Both the position numbers and the translations under genes were made by a program. 64,000 nucleotides of DNA from Primula veris (lineage: Eukaryota; Streptophyta; Magnoliopsida; Ericales; Primulaceae). Location of the stretch: NCBI GenBank assembly GCA_963682055.1, contig OY821746.1:19519992-19583991 (forward strand). The letters are read 5' to 3'. The notes under the pieces were generated by a model. The model did not search any database. It saw only the letters and a list, made by a program, of their open reading frames with translations, and had not been told where the DNA came from. Of this stretch, positions 11,257-23,702 are shown one piece after another; position 1 is the first letter of the stretch, and each line of letters starts with the position of its first letter.

Positions 11257-14200
11257 ATGCAGCAAGGTGATCAAACGGTGTTGAGTTTGAGACCAGGAGG
11301 AGGTGGTAGCGGAGGAGCGCGAGGTTCAAGAGCTTTTGTTCCCCGTTTTTCCGATCTTAATTCATCCGATCTGCCTTTTCTCCGTTCACATGTCTCCACC
11401 TCCATCAAGGTATTCCCCCCCCCCTTCTCTCTCTATATATATATATCTATATATATATATACACATGTATTTATATATCCTCTTTATCAGATCTATCTAT
11501 TTATACAAGCTTATTTTTTGGTTATTCAAATATTGATACTTAGCTTTATTGGTCAATTGGGGCTTTTTATCTGTCTATGTATCTATAATTGGAGTTTCTA
11601 TTCATTCAATTTGTTTTCTACCTTCTTTTTTATATGTATGTTTATCTTGCCTTTTATTTATTTATTTATATTTTTTAGTTATTTTTGGGTTATTTTATTA
11701 TTTAGTTGATACTTTGATTACATTGGCTTTTCCTTTGATTGGGCAATTGTGTTTTTTTTATCTAGGCATGTATGTATAATTCATGTTCATGTCGAAATTC
11801 TTTAACTGGGTTATAATGTGTTTTTTTTTTATATTTTAAATTCATGTATGTGTCCCTTCTTCTGTTATTGAATTTATTTTCTACCTATCTCTATGTATTG
11901 TTACAAGCTGTGTTTTTTATGTATGTTTATCTTTTCTTATTTATAATTTTTAGTTAATTTTGGGTTCTTTGGTCATTTAGTTGATACTTAGCTCTATTGG
12001 AGTACATTGGGTTTCCCTTTGATTGGGCAATTGTGTTTTTTATCTAGGTATGTTTGTATAATTTATGTTCATGTCGATTTTTTTACTGGGTATGTTTTTT
12101 TTTTTTTGTATATAAGCATGTTTTCCTAAATACTTGTTATTCAGTTTATATTAATATATGTTTCCCTTCTATTCATTCAATTTGTTTTCTGCCTATCTTT
12201 TTGTATTCTTACAAGCTGATTTTTTTTTATATGTATGTTTATCCCTTATTTATAATTTTTAGTTAATGATACTTAGCTCTATTTGGTTCCTTTTGATTGG
12301 CAATTGGGGTTTTATCTGGGTATCTACATGAAATTCATGTTCGTGTCGAATTTGTTTACTGAGTATATCGTATTATGTTTTAAAGGTTGCTTTTTCCCTA
12401 AATACTTATTAGTATTAGTTAAATTTGAATTTGGGGTACATTGCTATTCAGTTGATATTTAGTTATTCAGTGTTAGCTAATTTGTCATTATTCATTCAAT
12501 TTCTGTTTTTTGATTATTTTAAAATTTATACTTAGCTCTATTGGGCAATTGGGGGTTTTATCTGGGTATGTATATGTAAATCATGTTTATGTCGAATTTC
12601 TTTACCGGGTTTGTTTATTATTTGTATGCTTATCTTGCCTTATTTCTCCTTCTTCGTTAATATTGGATTTTTTGGCAATTTAGTTGATAGTTAGCTCTAT
12701 TGGGTTCCTTTTGATTGGGCAATTGGGGTTTTTTATCTGGGTATGTATGTATAATTCATGTTCGTGTCGAACTTCTTTACTGGGTATGTCGAATTAATTT
12801 CACAAAGATGTTTTTTAAGCATGTTTTCCTGAATACTTATTAGTACTTGGTTAAATTTGAATTTTGGGTTTATTATTATTCAGTTGATTTATATACATCT
12901 ATGTTGCACGGATACGGATTCGAGTATCGGATCCGATACCAAGGTTTCAAAAAGCGCTAGGCGAGGATGAGGCGGAGAGGTACCGCCTAGCCGCTGCTTA
13001 GGTGGGAAAACGACTTTTGAACGTTTTTACATGTTTTCCTTGGATTTTCATGCAGCATACACATTGTAAATAGTATGATAGTAATGTTTGAGCAGTTTAA
13101 CATAAGTAAAAAAATGTCATTAAAGTGTTTCAAACACCAACTTAAAAAGAAAATGCAAATATTAGTTTAGAAGCCTAATCATCTTCAGACTCGTCGTATA
13201 CCTTGCAGAGGTTGCGATAAAAAAAATAGGTTTAAGATATGTTTTACTTTATTTTATTGCTCTATATATATTTTTTCTAACCTATTTTAACCTCTTCTAA
13301 CCTATTTTAACCTCTTCTAACCTTTTGACCCATTAGAATTTGGGTTAACCCAATTTAAGAATTATTTAAAAACACCTAGCAAAAGTCGGGGCGGCGAGGC
13401 ACCGCCTAGGCGGCCGCCTCAGCCGATTTTTAAAACAGTGTCCGATACGATATCGATACGCGGATACCTTTTTTTTGGAAAATTTAGGATATGATACTGC
13501 TCGGATACGTCAATCATTAAAATATTAATATATATAATAAAAAGTAGCAACATATATTCAAACCAAAATCAGCTAAAATAGATAGCAGGAGAGGGGGAAT
13601 AAAAGGAGAGAGTTAGTCTTAGAAAAGAAAATTTTCCAGCAATACCCCATTCTGTCTCTATATTAATGTAGTCCCTCTGTCCCAAATTAAATGATAGTTA
13701 TTCCATTTTGGGATGTCCCAAATTAAATGGAACATTCTCAAAATAGAAGTCTAAAGTAGATATGTTTGTGTATTAGTAAAGGTAAAGTAGATATGAAATT
13801 GGTAAAGTACTTTTTGTCCCATTACTACATTTTTTTTTGAGAAAAAAATATATAAAAAAAAGAGAATTTTTATTATTTTTGAGTTTTTTTTTTTTTACCC
13901 AAAACGTATCCAGATTGGTCAAACCTCAAAATAGTCAACAATACTCCAAATCACGTATCGGATACCGTATCCGTATCATATCGGCGTATCCGTATCGTAT
14001 CCATATCCGATACTCCAAAAATAAAATAAAAATCAAAGTACCCATGCTACTTAGATATACATACATGCATGCATACTTTTAACTCCTCTTTGACAGATCT
14101 ATGTTTCTCTTCGTCTGTTGATTGAATTTTTTTTTCTACCTATCCATGTATTTTTACCAGCTGATATTTATATATTTATCTTGCCTAATTTGTCTTTATT

Positions 14201-17200
14201 TATTCAATTTCGTTTCCTTGAGTTATTTTAAATTTATACCGACCATCACCATCAGGCTCATCAAAACACATTTTCTCTACAATTTTGATCAGTTAATAGA
14301 AAAAGAGCTTTTGCATCAGTCTCATTTTGAGTTCTTTAAAAATAAAGAGAGCAATAAAACTCATCAACTAAAGAGAGGATAAACCTTCTCTTTATAAGAT
14401 ATTTTTTTTTATAATATTCACTCTCTCCTACAAAATAACAAATGCCAAATAATAAAACATTATTAAATAATCAATATAGAGAATAGAATAGAAATACTGA
14501 TATAGTGGGTAAAATGTTTATGGATCACCAAAGTTGAAAAAGTGTGTTTTTCTCCTTATAATTCGAATTTGATGAGTTAGATTTGATGAATCTGATGAAG
14601 TTGCTCTTAGCTCTATTGGGCAATTGGGGTTTTTATCTGGGTATGCTTGTTTAGTTACCTTTTATTGATTCATGTTTGTGCTACTTTTAAAGATTGGTTT
14701 TTGATAGTTATTCACCTTCATATATATATAGATATCTGTATTGGTTCCATTATATTGGTAAGATTTAAAATTTCGTTTTTTTGGCTAGTTTTTACTTTGC
14801 TCTATTGGGGAATTGGAGGTTTTATCTGAGTATGTATGTGTAAATTCATGTTTATGTCGAATTTCTTTACTGGGTATGTTTGTTTAGTTACCTTTTATTG
14901 ATTCATGTTTGTGCTACTTTTAAAGATTGGTTTTTGATAGTTATTCACCTTCATATATATATATCTGTATTGGTAACATTATTTTGGTAAGATTTAAAAT
15001 TTCGGTTTTTTGGTTGATTTTTACTTTGCTCTATTGGGGAATTGGTGGTTTTATCTGAGTATGTTTGTGTAAATTCATGTTTATGTCGAATTTCTTTACT
15101 GGGTTTGTTTTTATTTGTATTTAAGCATGTTTTCCTAATTACTTATTATATTTGTTAAGTTTTGGGTTTATTGTTATCCAGTTGATATTTAGCTTGATTG
15201 GGTTCCTTTGGATTAGGCCACCCATAACTTTTATCTGGGTGTTTTTGGGAAATTATTATTCACGTTTTATTTTTTGTTAGATTTGTATGTACATTGGTAT
15301 TGCCGAGATAATTTTTTATTTATAGTTATTCGGTTGATATTTAGCTGTATAAATTTGTATATGGGTATGTATGTAAACTGGTGTTCATGTTTTATATTAA
15401 TTCTGCAAGATTACAAAGAGCTGGTTTGTTTAGTTACTTTTTATTGATTCATGCTTGTGATACTTTTAAAGATTGGCTTTTTATTGTTATTCACCTTTAT
15501 ATATGTATTGGTTCCATTATATTTTATGTGGTTATGTATGTAATATTCATGTTCATGTTGTTTTTTTAGTTCTGTAAGGTTACATAGAGCTAACATGTTA
15601 TGTTACTCTGTTGTTCTGTGAATATTAAAGATACTCGTAATGCTTGGTTCTTATTGTTATTTACCTGATTTTGGGTTTTAAACATTTTTTACCTGATTAT
15701 TTAGGGCGTAAATCAGGGTAACTTAGGTTTTGACCCTTTTGTGACCCTTTTCATACTTTATCATGAAAAAATCTCTGGTACTTTATTTATCTGGCGATAC
15801 CATGAAGTTTGTAACTTATATTGTTTTCCTGGTCTATGAAATTATTGAGCTTTTACCAACTTTCTCCTGTTGTGATGCTTTTTCTTTTTTGCATTGTTCG
15901 TTGCAAGATTTTATGTGGGTTGTATGTATACACATACTCGTATTGATATTCCAAAACATAAAGAAACTTCTATGATTGATTTAGCTGTTTTTTATGTACA
16001 CACGTTTTAGGTTGTTTTGGTTAAATTACACTGCAGAATGATGTTAATTGGGTTATCCTTTTGTTTTCATATGGCATCTAAGCAATCAGGTCGCATTGTC
16101 TTTTTTATTATTTTGGTTAGTTAGATTTGAATTAAACTGTCAGGAAGGTTTATGTTCATTGCTGTATTGAAGAACTAAGCATTCTTAGTCCTGTTTCTTT
16201 ATTACATGGTTATTGGCGTAATATTAGGAGTAAACTAGGGAGTAAAACTTGAAAAAAAATCACTAGGTACATTATGCTAATTTTTTACTTATTTGTATTG
16301 CTTGTTTGTAAATTTGTCCTAATTCTTGGCAGAATACTTGAGACTGTACCTGCTGTAAATATGGACGTACATCTACTTGTAGGCTTTAGGTGGGCATGTA
16401 GTGAGCATCTGATTGCCTATAAAGAACCTACATATATTAACTTCCCTGCACTATCTTTTGCTAGTACTAGACATAATGTTAAGAGTGAAGTGAGAGTTTA
16501 GACTTGATAAAAAAATTACTAGGTACTTTATGCTAAGTTTTTTTACTTGTAATGGCTTGTTTCCAAATTTGTCCTAATTCTTGGCAGAATACTTGAGATT
16601 GTACCTGCAGTAAATATGGACGTACATCTACTCGTAAGCTTTAGGTGGGCATGTAGTGAGCATCTGATTGCCCATAAAGAACCTACATATATGAACTTCC
16701 CTACACTATCTTTTGGTAGTACTAGACCTACTTTTGCCCTCTATTCGTTTGAGAGATATTTGTGTTCTACCTTTTTGTTTGTTATTGAATAAAATGCCTA
16801 AGGATGGTAGTAGTTTACTGGCTAATGGTCCACATGTTTTTGTGCGTTACACTTGTGCCTTTACTGCAGCTTTTTTGGCGGCCCTCATATGTCACAGATT
16901 ACAATGCTTCAAAAAATGTTTTTACTTTCTTGCGATTGGGTATATCATCTATTTGTGTGTTCTCCAGACATTTAACAATATATATATTAATGTTGTGCTC
17001 TTTTGATTTCTCAGACTGGAGATTCCCGATTTGACAGCCACGAGCGCGTCCAGTACAATAGGGACCAGCTGTTGCAACTCAGAGAGGTATTTATATATCC
17101 CACGGTGTCTCTAATTCTGTCTCGTATTCAAGACCAGAAAACTCTATTTTAACAAATGCTTGTAAGTTACCTTTGAAACTGTAATGCTACAATAAAACTC

Positions 17201-18475
17201 TATTTTAACAAATGCTTGTAGTTATTTTAATTCTGTCCCTTATATAAGACCAGAAAACTCTATTTGAACAAATGCTTGTAGTTACCTGGAAAGTCTTGTT
17301 ATTTAGTTTTCTTTTGAATATGCCTCGTTATTTAACTTTATCTATGTTCACCCTTATACTTGTTTGGTTTTTTTTCCTTTTAATGTTCTCCTTTTGCTTG
17401 GATATGTACATATTTATTTGCCCAAGTGTTTCATTTTATACCTTTATTCATTCGTCTCATGTATTTGTTGCTTAGGTTGGTGACATTCCGGAGGCTATAC
17501 TGAAAGTAAAACAAGAAGTTGATGCAGAATTTTTTGCCGAAGAAGAGCAAACCTGGGGCCGTGTCGAAAACAGTGCAAGTTTTTTCTTCTTTTCCATTGT
17601 GTCATATTTAGAAATATTTGCCAAGGTGCTATTGAATATGTGGTTTTGTAGTAACACCTACAATTTTTAGGGGATATGTTCTGTTACATATAAATCTTTC
17701 AATCCATGTTTTAACTATATGTTTGTACCCTTTTCTTGCATGTTGCAGCAGCCGCAAATACCTGTCCAGAATCGTTTTACTGAACCAGACAATCGTGATT
17801 GGCGTGGTAGGTCTACTCCACCTCCTACAGCTGGAGAGGAGAGGTCTTGGGATAATGTGAGAGATAATAGAGACGCAACTCAAACTAACCGCCAAGAACA
17901 ACTCAGTTCACAGTTTTCCAGGGCTCATATCTCTTCTAACCAAGGGGTAAACCATCTTTTTCCCCTTATACAGCTGATATTATATTTGGTCACGAGAGAC
18001 TCTGAGAAACCTATGAATTTGTTTGCTCCCCCCTTTGTGCTAATGCGCTTCGAGTGCAAGAGGATTTCAGTTTTCACACATGATGATAATGATAATGCAA
18101 CTCTATCTTGGATCACGTATAATTGCTGTCTAAAATTCTACACTTCTATGTTGATATAAAATCAATTTCTTTAAATCTTTATATAATTTTTCTCACATAA
18201 TTTTCTGTTCTAGTTTATCAATTTGGTATATGCTTCCGGATATATATATTTATACATATATATATATATAGGGGGAGGATCTATACACACATAAAAAAAC
18301 ACATTATGTTTACACATCAATCACAACCCTCCATTTAATTACTTTTAATGGTCAAGATTAGTTCATCTAATAAAAAGAATAAACACATAATCTTGACCAT
18401 TAAAAGTTAGTAAATGGAGGGTTGTGATTGATGTGTAAACATAATGTGTTTTTTTATGTGTATATGGATCCTTCC

Positions 18476-18519
<44 letters not shown>

Positions 18520-21500
18520 ACTAATTATTAGTGTTTTTATTTAACATTAACCCAGCCCCCTTTGATAAATAGGGTGGACCTGCTCCTGCTCTTATCAAGG
18601 CAGATGCTCCATGGTCAGCACGTAGGGTGACTCTATCCGATAAGGACCGTGTACTGAAAACAGTGAAAGGGTAATATATTATAAGAATCTTCTATCTTGA
18701 ATATCTACTAATGATTTTGCTACTTTTTCTTTGAACTTGCTACGGAGTCTTTCTTTTTTCTGTTTTTGTGTCTAGAAACTAACTGTTTCTACGAATAACT
18801 TAATGATTCCAAATATAGAGATCCTTCTTAATTAGGATTTTGTTGTGAGTTATTTTCTAGTTGGACACTCTACTTGTCGTTATTGGGGTTTCTGCTATCT
18901 GATTTAATAAAAAAAAATCCTGAAGTGATAAAAAAAGTGATTATAACACCCTTTTCCTCGAGTGAGAATTCGTTTCTGGATTCTTTTATATATTATTTGT
19001 TTCGATTACATCCTCAGAATTGAATTCGCCATTTATGCAATCTCTTGCTGTTGTAAACAAGTTTGTCTCATATGGCAGCTTTTAAAGATTTGCATCGTCT
19101 TTTCTTTTCTTACTTTCATCTGTAGTATATTATACCTTCCAGGTATATTTCCTCACCACAGATTTTTTTTACCCGTGTAGGATTCTAAATAAGCTGACTC
19201 CAGAGAAATTTGATCTTCTAAAGGGCCAGCTAATTGATTCTGGCATCACAACTGCAGATATTCTAAAGGTTCTTGTTTTCATCAATAAATTTATATTAAT
19301 CAATAAATTTATATTGGATTAGAAGACAACCTCTTCTAAGGGAGTTCTAATTTTTCCCACTCTGGAAACTGACACAGTTTCTTCTTTCATTTACAGGGAG
19401 TTATCAATTTGATTTTTGACAAGGCAGTGTTGGAACCAACGTTTTGTCCGATGTATGCGGAGCTGTGTTCAGATCTCAATGAAAACCTTCCTCCATTTCC
19501 ATCTGAGGAACCTGGTGGTAAAGATATCATCTTTAAGCGAGTGCTATTGAACATCTGCCAAGATGCATTTGAAGGGGAAAGTCAACTGAGGGAAGAAGTA
19601 AAGCAGATGGTTGCTCCTGACCAAGAGTCCGAACGGAGAGAGAAAGAGAAAATGATTAAACTCCGTACTCTTGGAAATATCCGTCTAATTGGGGAGCTCT
19701 TGAAACAAAAAATGGTTCCTGAAAAGATTGTTCATCATATTGTCCAGGTTTGAACTCAAATTCTCCTTTATAAGCCTGCTGGTTTTCCTTAGACCTGATT
19801 GCAGGACAACTATCATCGTACTACATTATATTATTAAAAATACATCATCTTTATACCAATGTGCACAAATTCAAAGTAACCAGTCAAGCACTGAATGTGT
19901 AATTGAGCTGATGTACCAAGCACAAATCTCACTAAATCAGACTACTAGTACACCGACATTGCATTTAAAAATTTAGGCCTTCACAATTCTGGTTGGTTGT
20001 TTTCACCAGGGGGTGTACAAAAACTGACAAAACCAAACCAAACCAAACCAAACCAAACTGATTATTAATTGGGTTGCTTTGATTTAAAAATTGATTAACC
20101 GATTCAAGCATTTTGGTTTGCGGTTTTATTGTTTTCAAACCAAACCAAACTGTGTAATTTGTTCGTTTCGTTTTTTCCCCAAAACCTTGAACACCCCTAG
20201 TTTTCACGATTCCCTCTCTGAACATTCTTGATTTGTTTATATTGAACAGGGGCTCCTAGGGCCTGATAATAAGGTGTGCCCAGAGGAGGAAAATGTGGAG
20301 GCTATTTGTCAATTTTTCAGAACTATTGGAAAACAGCTTGACGAGAATCCCAAGTCCCGGTGTATTAATGAGGACTACTTCAGCCGTTTGAAGGAACTCT
20401 CAACTAATCCTCAGCTTGCAGCGCGTTTAAGATTCATGGTTCGAGATGTTCTTGATCTACGTTCAAATAAATGGATCCCCCGGCGAGAGGAGGTAAAATT
20501 TGTTTTTATTGTTGTTTAATCTACGAAATGGATAGGAAATTGGTTCTAGTTCTTCAATAGATATTGCATGTAGGAGTAGTAAGATGTTAAGATACCATGC
20601 ATGAGTAAAATTTGTTAATTGTTTCGTGATTTGATATTTACACGACATGACGGCAGATTTGATATTTAATTAGTGACACCTAGTAGCACAATCATGCATA
20701 TAATGGAATAAATTTTGTAGTCACTCAAGTAAAAATGATATACTAAAGTATCGTTGATACCAATAAATTAATATGCTCGAGTATTTACGGTTATTCAGTA
20801 ATCAATTAAATTTCATGTAGTAGTTGTAGCAGCACATTATGCAAGTATACTGATTCACTGAACCTCATGAAACGGTCACATGTTATTCCACAATGATATT
20901 AGTAGAAGCTTGTTTCATTGTGATGCTGGATTAACTTTACGACGAGTTGCCAAGTATATGGCTGTGGTGATTTTTGGTCCTATCACCAACAGATGTCTAT
21001 AAGCAACCTAATTTACCTGCATAATATGTTTGGGTAACCTTTTTTCCTAATGTGCAGATCAAAGCTAAAACCATAACAGAAATCCATTCAGATGCTGAGA
21101 AGAATATGGGGTTACGTCCTGGTGCCACCGCAAGCATGAGAAACAATCGTGGCAACCCTTCTAGTGGACAGGGAAACATGAGCCCAGTAGGATTTAACAT
21201 GAATCGTCTCGGTACAGGTGGCATGATGCCAGGAATGCCTGGCATGTCCACCATGCCCGGGACCCGCAAGATGCCCGGAACACCCGTGATCGATAATGAT
21301 AACTGGGAGGTTCCTAGGTCTCGCTCAATGCCCAGGGGTAACAACTCATCACAACCACCATTAATTTCCAAGTCACCGGCATTGAACTCGAAGTTTCTCC
21401 CTCAAGGTACTGGTGGCTATGTAGGTGGAAGAACTAGTGCCCTTTTGCAAGGAAGTGGTGCTGCACCTCCTGTCCGCACCCCTAGTCCACCTGAAGTGGT

Positions 21501-22068
21501 CAAACCCGCTTCTGCTCCACCTGTGTTGACCCCTCCTGCTGCTGGGAAACCAATAAATTTTGAAGAATTGCAGAAAAAAACTATTTCGCTTCTGGAAGAG
21601 TACTTCAGTGTCCGTATTCTATCCGAGGCATCACAGTGTGTAGTGGAGTTGAATTCCCCGGCTTATCACTCGGAAGTTGTTAAAGAAGCTATTTCTGTTG
21701 CTCTGGAGAAAAGTCCACCTTGTGTTGAACCAGTTGTGAAACTGTTTGAGCACTTGCTTTCCGAACAGGTCCTTGCGATTAGGGATATTTGGACTGGTTG
21801 TTTGCTTTACGGTTCGATGTTGGATGATATAGCCATTGATTTGCCGAGGGCTCCCAAGGGTTTTGGTGAGGTTATGGGTATGTTGGTTTTGTCTGGTGGG
21901 TTGGAGTTCAAGGTAGTTAGAGAAACTCTGAAGAAGGTGGAGGATGATTTACACAGAAAGCTGATATTTGATGCGGTGATGAAGGTAGTCACTTCGAGCG
22001 CTTCTGGGAAGGTGGTGTTAAATTCACAAGCATCTGATGTTGAAGCTTGTCAGAGTTTGTTGCTCTAA
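11257..22068 (+). CDS. eIFiso4G: Eukaryotic translation initiation factor isoform 4G (eIF(iso)4G), nine coding exons
   Basis: This is the scaffold subunit of plant eIF(iso)4F, which joins cap-binding eIF(iso)4E to eIF4A and eIF3 in the cytoplasm. Exons: 11257-11409, 17015-17086, 17476-17574, 17749-17946, 18573-18670, 19181-19268, 19397-19747, 20250-20492, 21058-22068, about 770 residues, the usual size of the family. The N-terminus [17 protein letters not shown] is typical. The eIF4E-binding motif YNRDQLL is residues 65-71 (exon 2). MIF4G is about residues 200-432 ([38 protein letters not shown]). A Gly/Met/Pro-rich linker holds MPG repeats, and MA3 is about residues 603-720. The start is the first ATG in frame; the frame upstream opens only with GTG. 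Exon phases agree at every junction if intron 3 uses a GC donor. The first intron is 5.6 kb and the 3' exon carries linker and MA3 without interruption. Confidence 0.96.
12899..14054. mobile_element. hAT-like non-autonomous element with exact 8-bp TSD
   Basis: ATATACAT is repeated exactly at 12891-12898 and 14055-14062. The ends are CTATGTTGCACGG and, inverted, CTAAGTAGCATGG (10 of 13 match). An 8-bp duplication with such ends points to the hAT superfamily. The inner ends are rich in GTATCGGATACG-type words. There is no transposase. It contains a second element (12940-13440) and, near 13671-13825, a stretch resembling the left half of a Stowaway-type repeat (CCCTCTGTCCCAAATTAAAT). Confidence 0.85.
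12940..13440. mobile_element. Second hAT-like element nested in the first, exact 8-bp TSD
   Basis: TCCGATAC is repeated exactly at 12932-12939 and 13441-13448. The ends CAAGGTTTCAAAAA and (inverted) CACTGTTTTAAAAA agree at 11 of 14 positions. GC-rich subterminal blocks (GCGCTAGGCG; CCGCCTAGGCGGCCGCC) lie just inside. It is 501 bp with no coding capacity and is younger than its host, whose sequence it splits. Confidence 0.87.
16246..16729 (+). repeat. Tandem duplication in intron 1, period about 257 bp
   Basis: 16246-16473 and 16503-16729 are about 90% alike. Both contain AATTTGTCCTAATTCTTGGC, then AATATGGACGTACATCTACT, then GGTGGGCATGTAGTGAGCAT. This looks like the youngest of the internal duplications, since its copies are the most alike. 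Confidence 0.9.
17575..17748 (+). other. Intron 3 of eIF(iso)4G, probable GC-AG intron
   Basis: The conserved frame reads up to ...GRVENS and resumes at [10 protein letters not shown]. The well-matched GT donor at 17579 (exon end 17578) leaves phase 1, and no AG near 17740-17752 restores the frame. The donor GCAAGT at 17575, with exon end 17574, gives phase 0 and joins cleanly to 17749 (or 17752). GCAAGT matches the U1-pairing consensus for GC-AG introns. The weak in-phase GT at 17563 is a less likely alternative. Confidence 0.75.
18271..18477. mobile_element. Near-perfect hairpin MITE in intron 4
   Basis: Arms of about 75 bp, starting GGGGGAGGATCTATACAC on the left and GGGGAAGGATCCATATACAC on the inverted right, are nearly identical around a short centre. 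It sits in a (TA)n tract, which hides the target-site duplication. Family assignment (Mutator-like is possible) is tentative. Confidence 0.85.
20007..20199. mobile_element. hAT-type MITE with exact 8-bp TSD in intron 7
   Basis: GTTTTCAC is repeated exactly at 19999-20006 and 20200-20207. The ends are CAGGGGGTGTAC and, inverted, TAGGGGTGTTC. The interior is rich in AAACC repeats on both strands. It is 193 bp and non-coding. Confidence 0.87.
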
Positions 22069-22450
22069 TCTACACATCATTATCGATCCTCTTTTGGTAC
22101 ACTCGTCTTTTTGTTTTGTTCCCGGGGCAATTTATCTTTTAAAACAAATTAATTGTATTAGATTTTACTATAAAGGTGAGCTTTGCTGAAAAGGCAGGTG
22201 GTTTTTATTTTGAGTGTATATTATTATGAGGTCAGAGTGATGTGCTCGCTAAAGAGAGTTAAAGAGAAGACAATGCCCCTTGGATTTTGTTATCAGGCGT
22301 GGTGAATGCCGCTGCTTGAGCTAAATGATCTTTTTATAGGATCATTTGTTTTTTTTGTATTTTTGACTTATTGTTTTCTTTTCCTTGTTGGGTTTTTGTT
22401 TTAAATTCTGGTCTGTTGAGTATTTTGACTGTTTGTTTAGCTAAGCCTAC
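22069..22450 (+). other. Presumed 3' UTR of eIF(iso)4G
   Basis: T-rich sequence follows the TAA at 22066-22068. I see no canonical AATAAA, so the poly(A) site is unplaced; plant genes often lack it. Confidence 0.45.
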
Positions 22451-23452
22451 TTCATAAATTGATATTGTTCTACAATATTCAGAAGAAATCATTATAACAA
22501 ACCAGTTTGTTTGTTTTAGATTAATTTCTCGATCATGGTTTATATTTAACCTTTGATGGAGTGCTTGGAATCTGCTAGAACTTTGGCCTTTACTTTTTAT
22601 TTCTGGGTGGTGCTTGTATACTATGAAGAATTGCTTACAAGTATCTATAATCTTGCAAATGAGAGGGGGTTCACAAGAACTGGCTATCAGATTTGAGCCT
22701 TTGTGATCGGTGTTTTTGTTGTAGCCTCAAGTTTAAAATTAAAATTTACTGCCAATTTAAAAGAATGTTATAACTGGTTGAGATTCTAGCATACACACAT
22801 TAGTGGTTCTTTCTTTCAACATATGGGTAAAAACTAAAAGAGCTACTTGTGAAAGTTTCAGTACATCACTTTCTCCGTTTTTTTACCGCTTGTAGTGGTT
22901 CGGTGATATTTTTGCTCTTTTTTCGTTCATTTGAATGATTTTGTATGTTCGCATGATAAAATCACTTAACATCTCCACGATGGCACATATAATAAAAAGT
23001 GAACGATGCAACATAACATAAAAAGGCAGTAGAAATCATGCACCATTATCGCTATGAAATGTGGAAAAAAAAGGTAAGAGCCTTTCCAGTGTTTAATTGG
23101 TTCTCGGTCCAGTTACCGAGTCATAGAAAGGAAGCACCAAGGGTGATAAGTCAGCACATATCATATCATACTATTAATATAAGCAAACCCAAGAAAAGTT
23201 GAGGCTGCCCAATTTTGACCAATTTTTTCAAAAATACCCTCACTATGTATCATAAATTAATTAACAATTCGTTTTAACCTTCATAACTATAATAAATGAT
23301 AACAAATTTGAATATTATGTTAAAAATAAAATATATTACGAGATTTATTTCATTACGCGTCTCACACGCAACGCGTGGGTAACTTTTACTAGTATATGTA
23401 TATATATACAACTCTAAATTCAAGCCTTGATGCAGTTTTCTTCTTTGAATTA
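22451..23452. other. Intergenic, nothing recognised
   Basis: No reading frame or repeat that I can support. Confidence 0.5.
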
Positions 23453-23700
23453 CTTCCTCCCTCCATGATGGTTGAATTTCATTTTCACAGAGATAAAGAA
23501 AATCCATCAAAATTTGATATGCTTGTAAAGTTTCAAATATTACTTTTTAAAATAACAAATGATTGATGACATTTGCAGATAATACTTTGATTAATTAGGG
23601 TGGATATAGAAAAAAATACAAATATGGTGAAAGTCAAATTGGAACATCATTAACAGACTGCCTAAAAATAAGTTGGATAATTTTTGTAAGATAGAGGGAG
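23453..23700. mobile_element. Stowaway-like MITE (Tc1/mariner type)
   Basis: The left end CTTCCTCCCTCCATGATGG and inverted right end CTCCCTCTATCTTACAAA match the CTCCCTCCGT-type terminus. It is flanked by TA at 23451-23452 and 23701-23702. It is 248 bp, the usual size, and non-coding. Confidence 0.8.
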
Positions 23701-23702
23701 TA

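Larger units (their letters stand above)
11410..17014 (+). other. Intron 1 of eIF(iso)4G, expanded by internal duplications
   Basis: The 5,605-bp intron runs from GTATTC to CTCAG. A core of about 70 bp (GGGCAATTGGGGTTTTTATC, then TGGGTATG, then TTCATGTTCATGTCGAATTT, then CTTTACTGGGTATG) recurs about ten times, near 11557, 11741, 12025, 12297, 12544, 12717, 14618, 14805, 15041 and 15210. Larger units are visible too: a 230-bp unit at about 14649 and 14879, with a partial third at 15426. Transposons occupy 12899-14054. The remainder is T-rich and intronic in character. Confidence 0.85.

Noticed and set aside
13671..13825. A complete Stowaway element inside the intron 1 insertion
   Set aside because: The left half resembles one, but the right end is not its inverse (GTCCC instead of GGGAC), so at most it is a fragment.
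17540..17760. Frameshift mutation in eIF(iso)4G exon 3
   Set aside because: A GC donor at 17575 explains the phase with an excellent consensus, and the rest of the gene is undamaged.
20997..21371. 124-codon minus-strand frame
   Set aside because: Antisense shadow of the Met/Pro/Gly linker of eIF(iso)4G exon 9.
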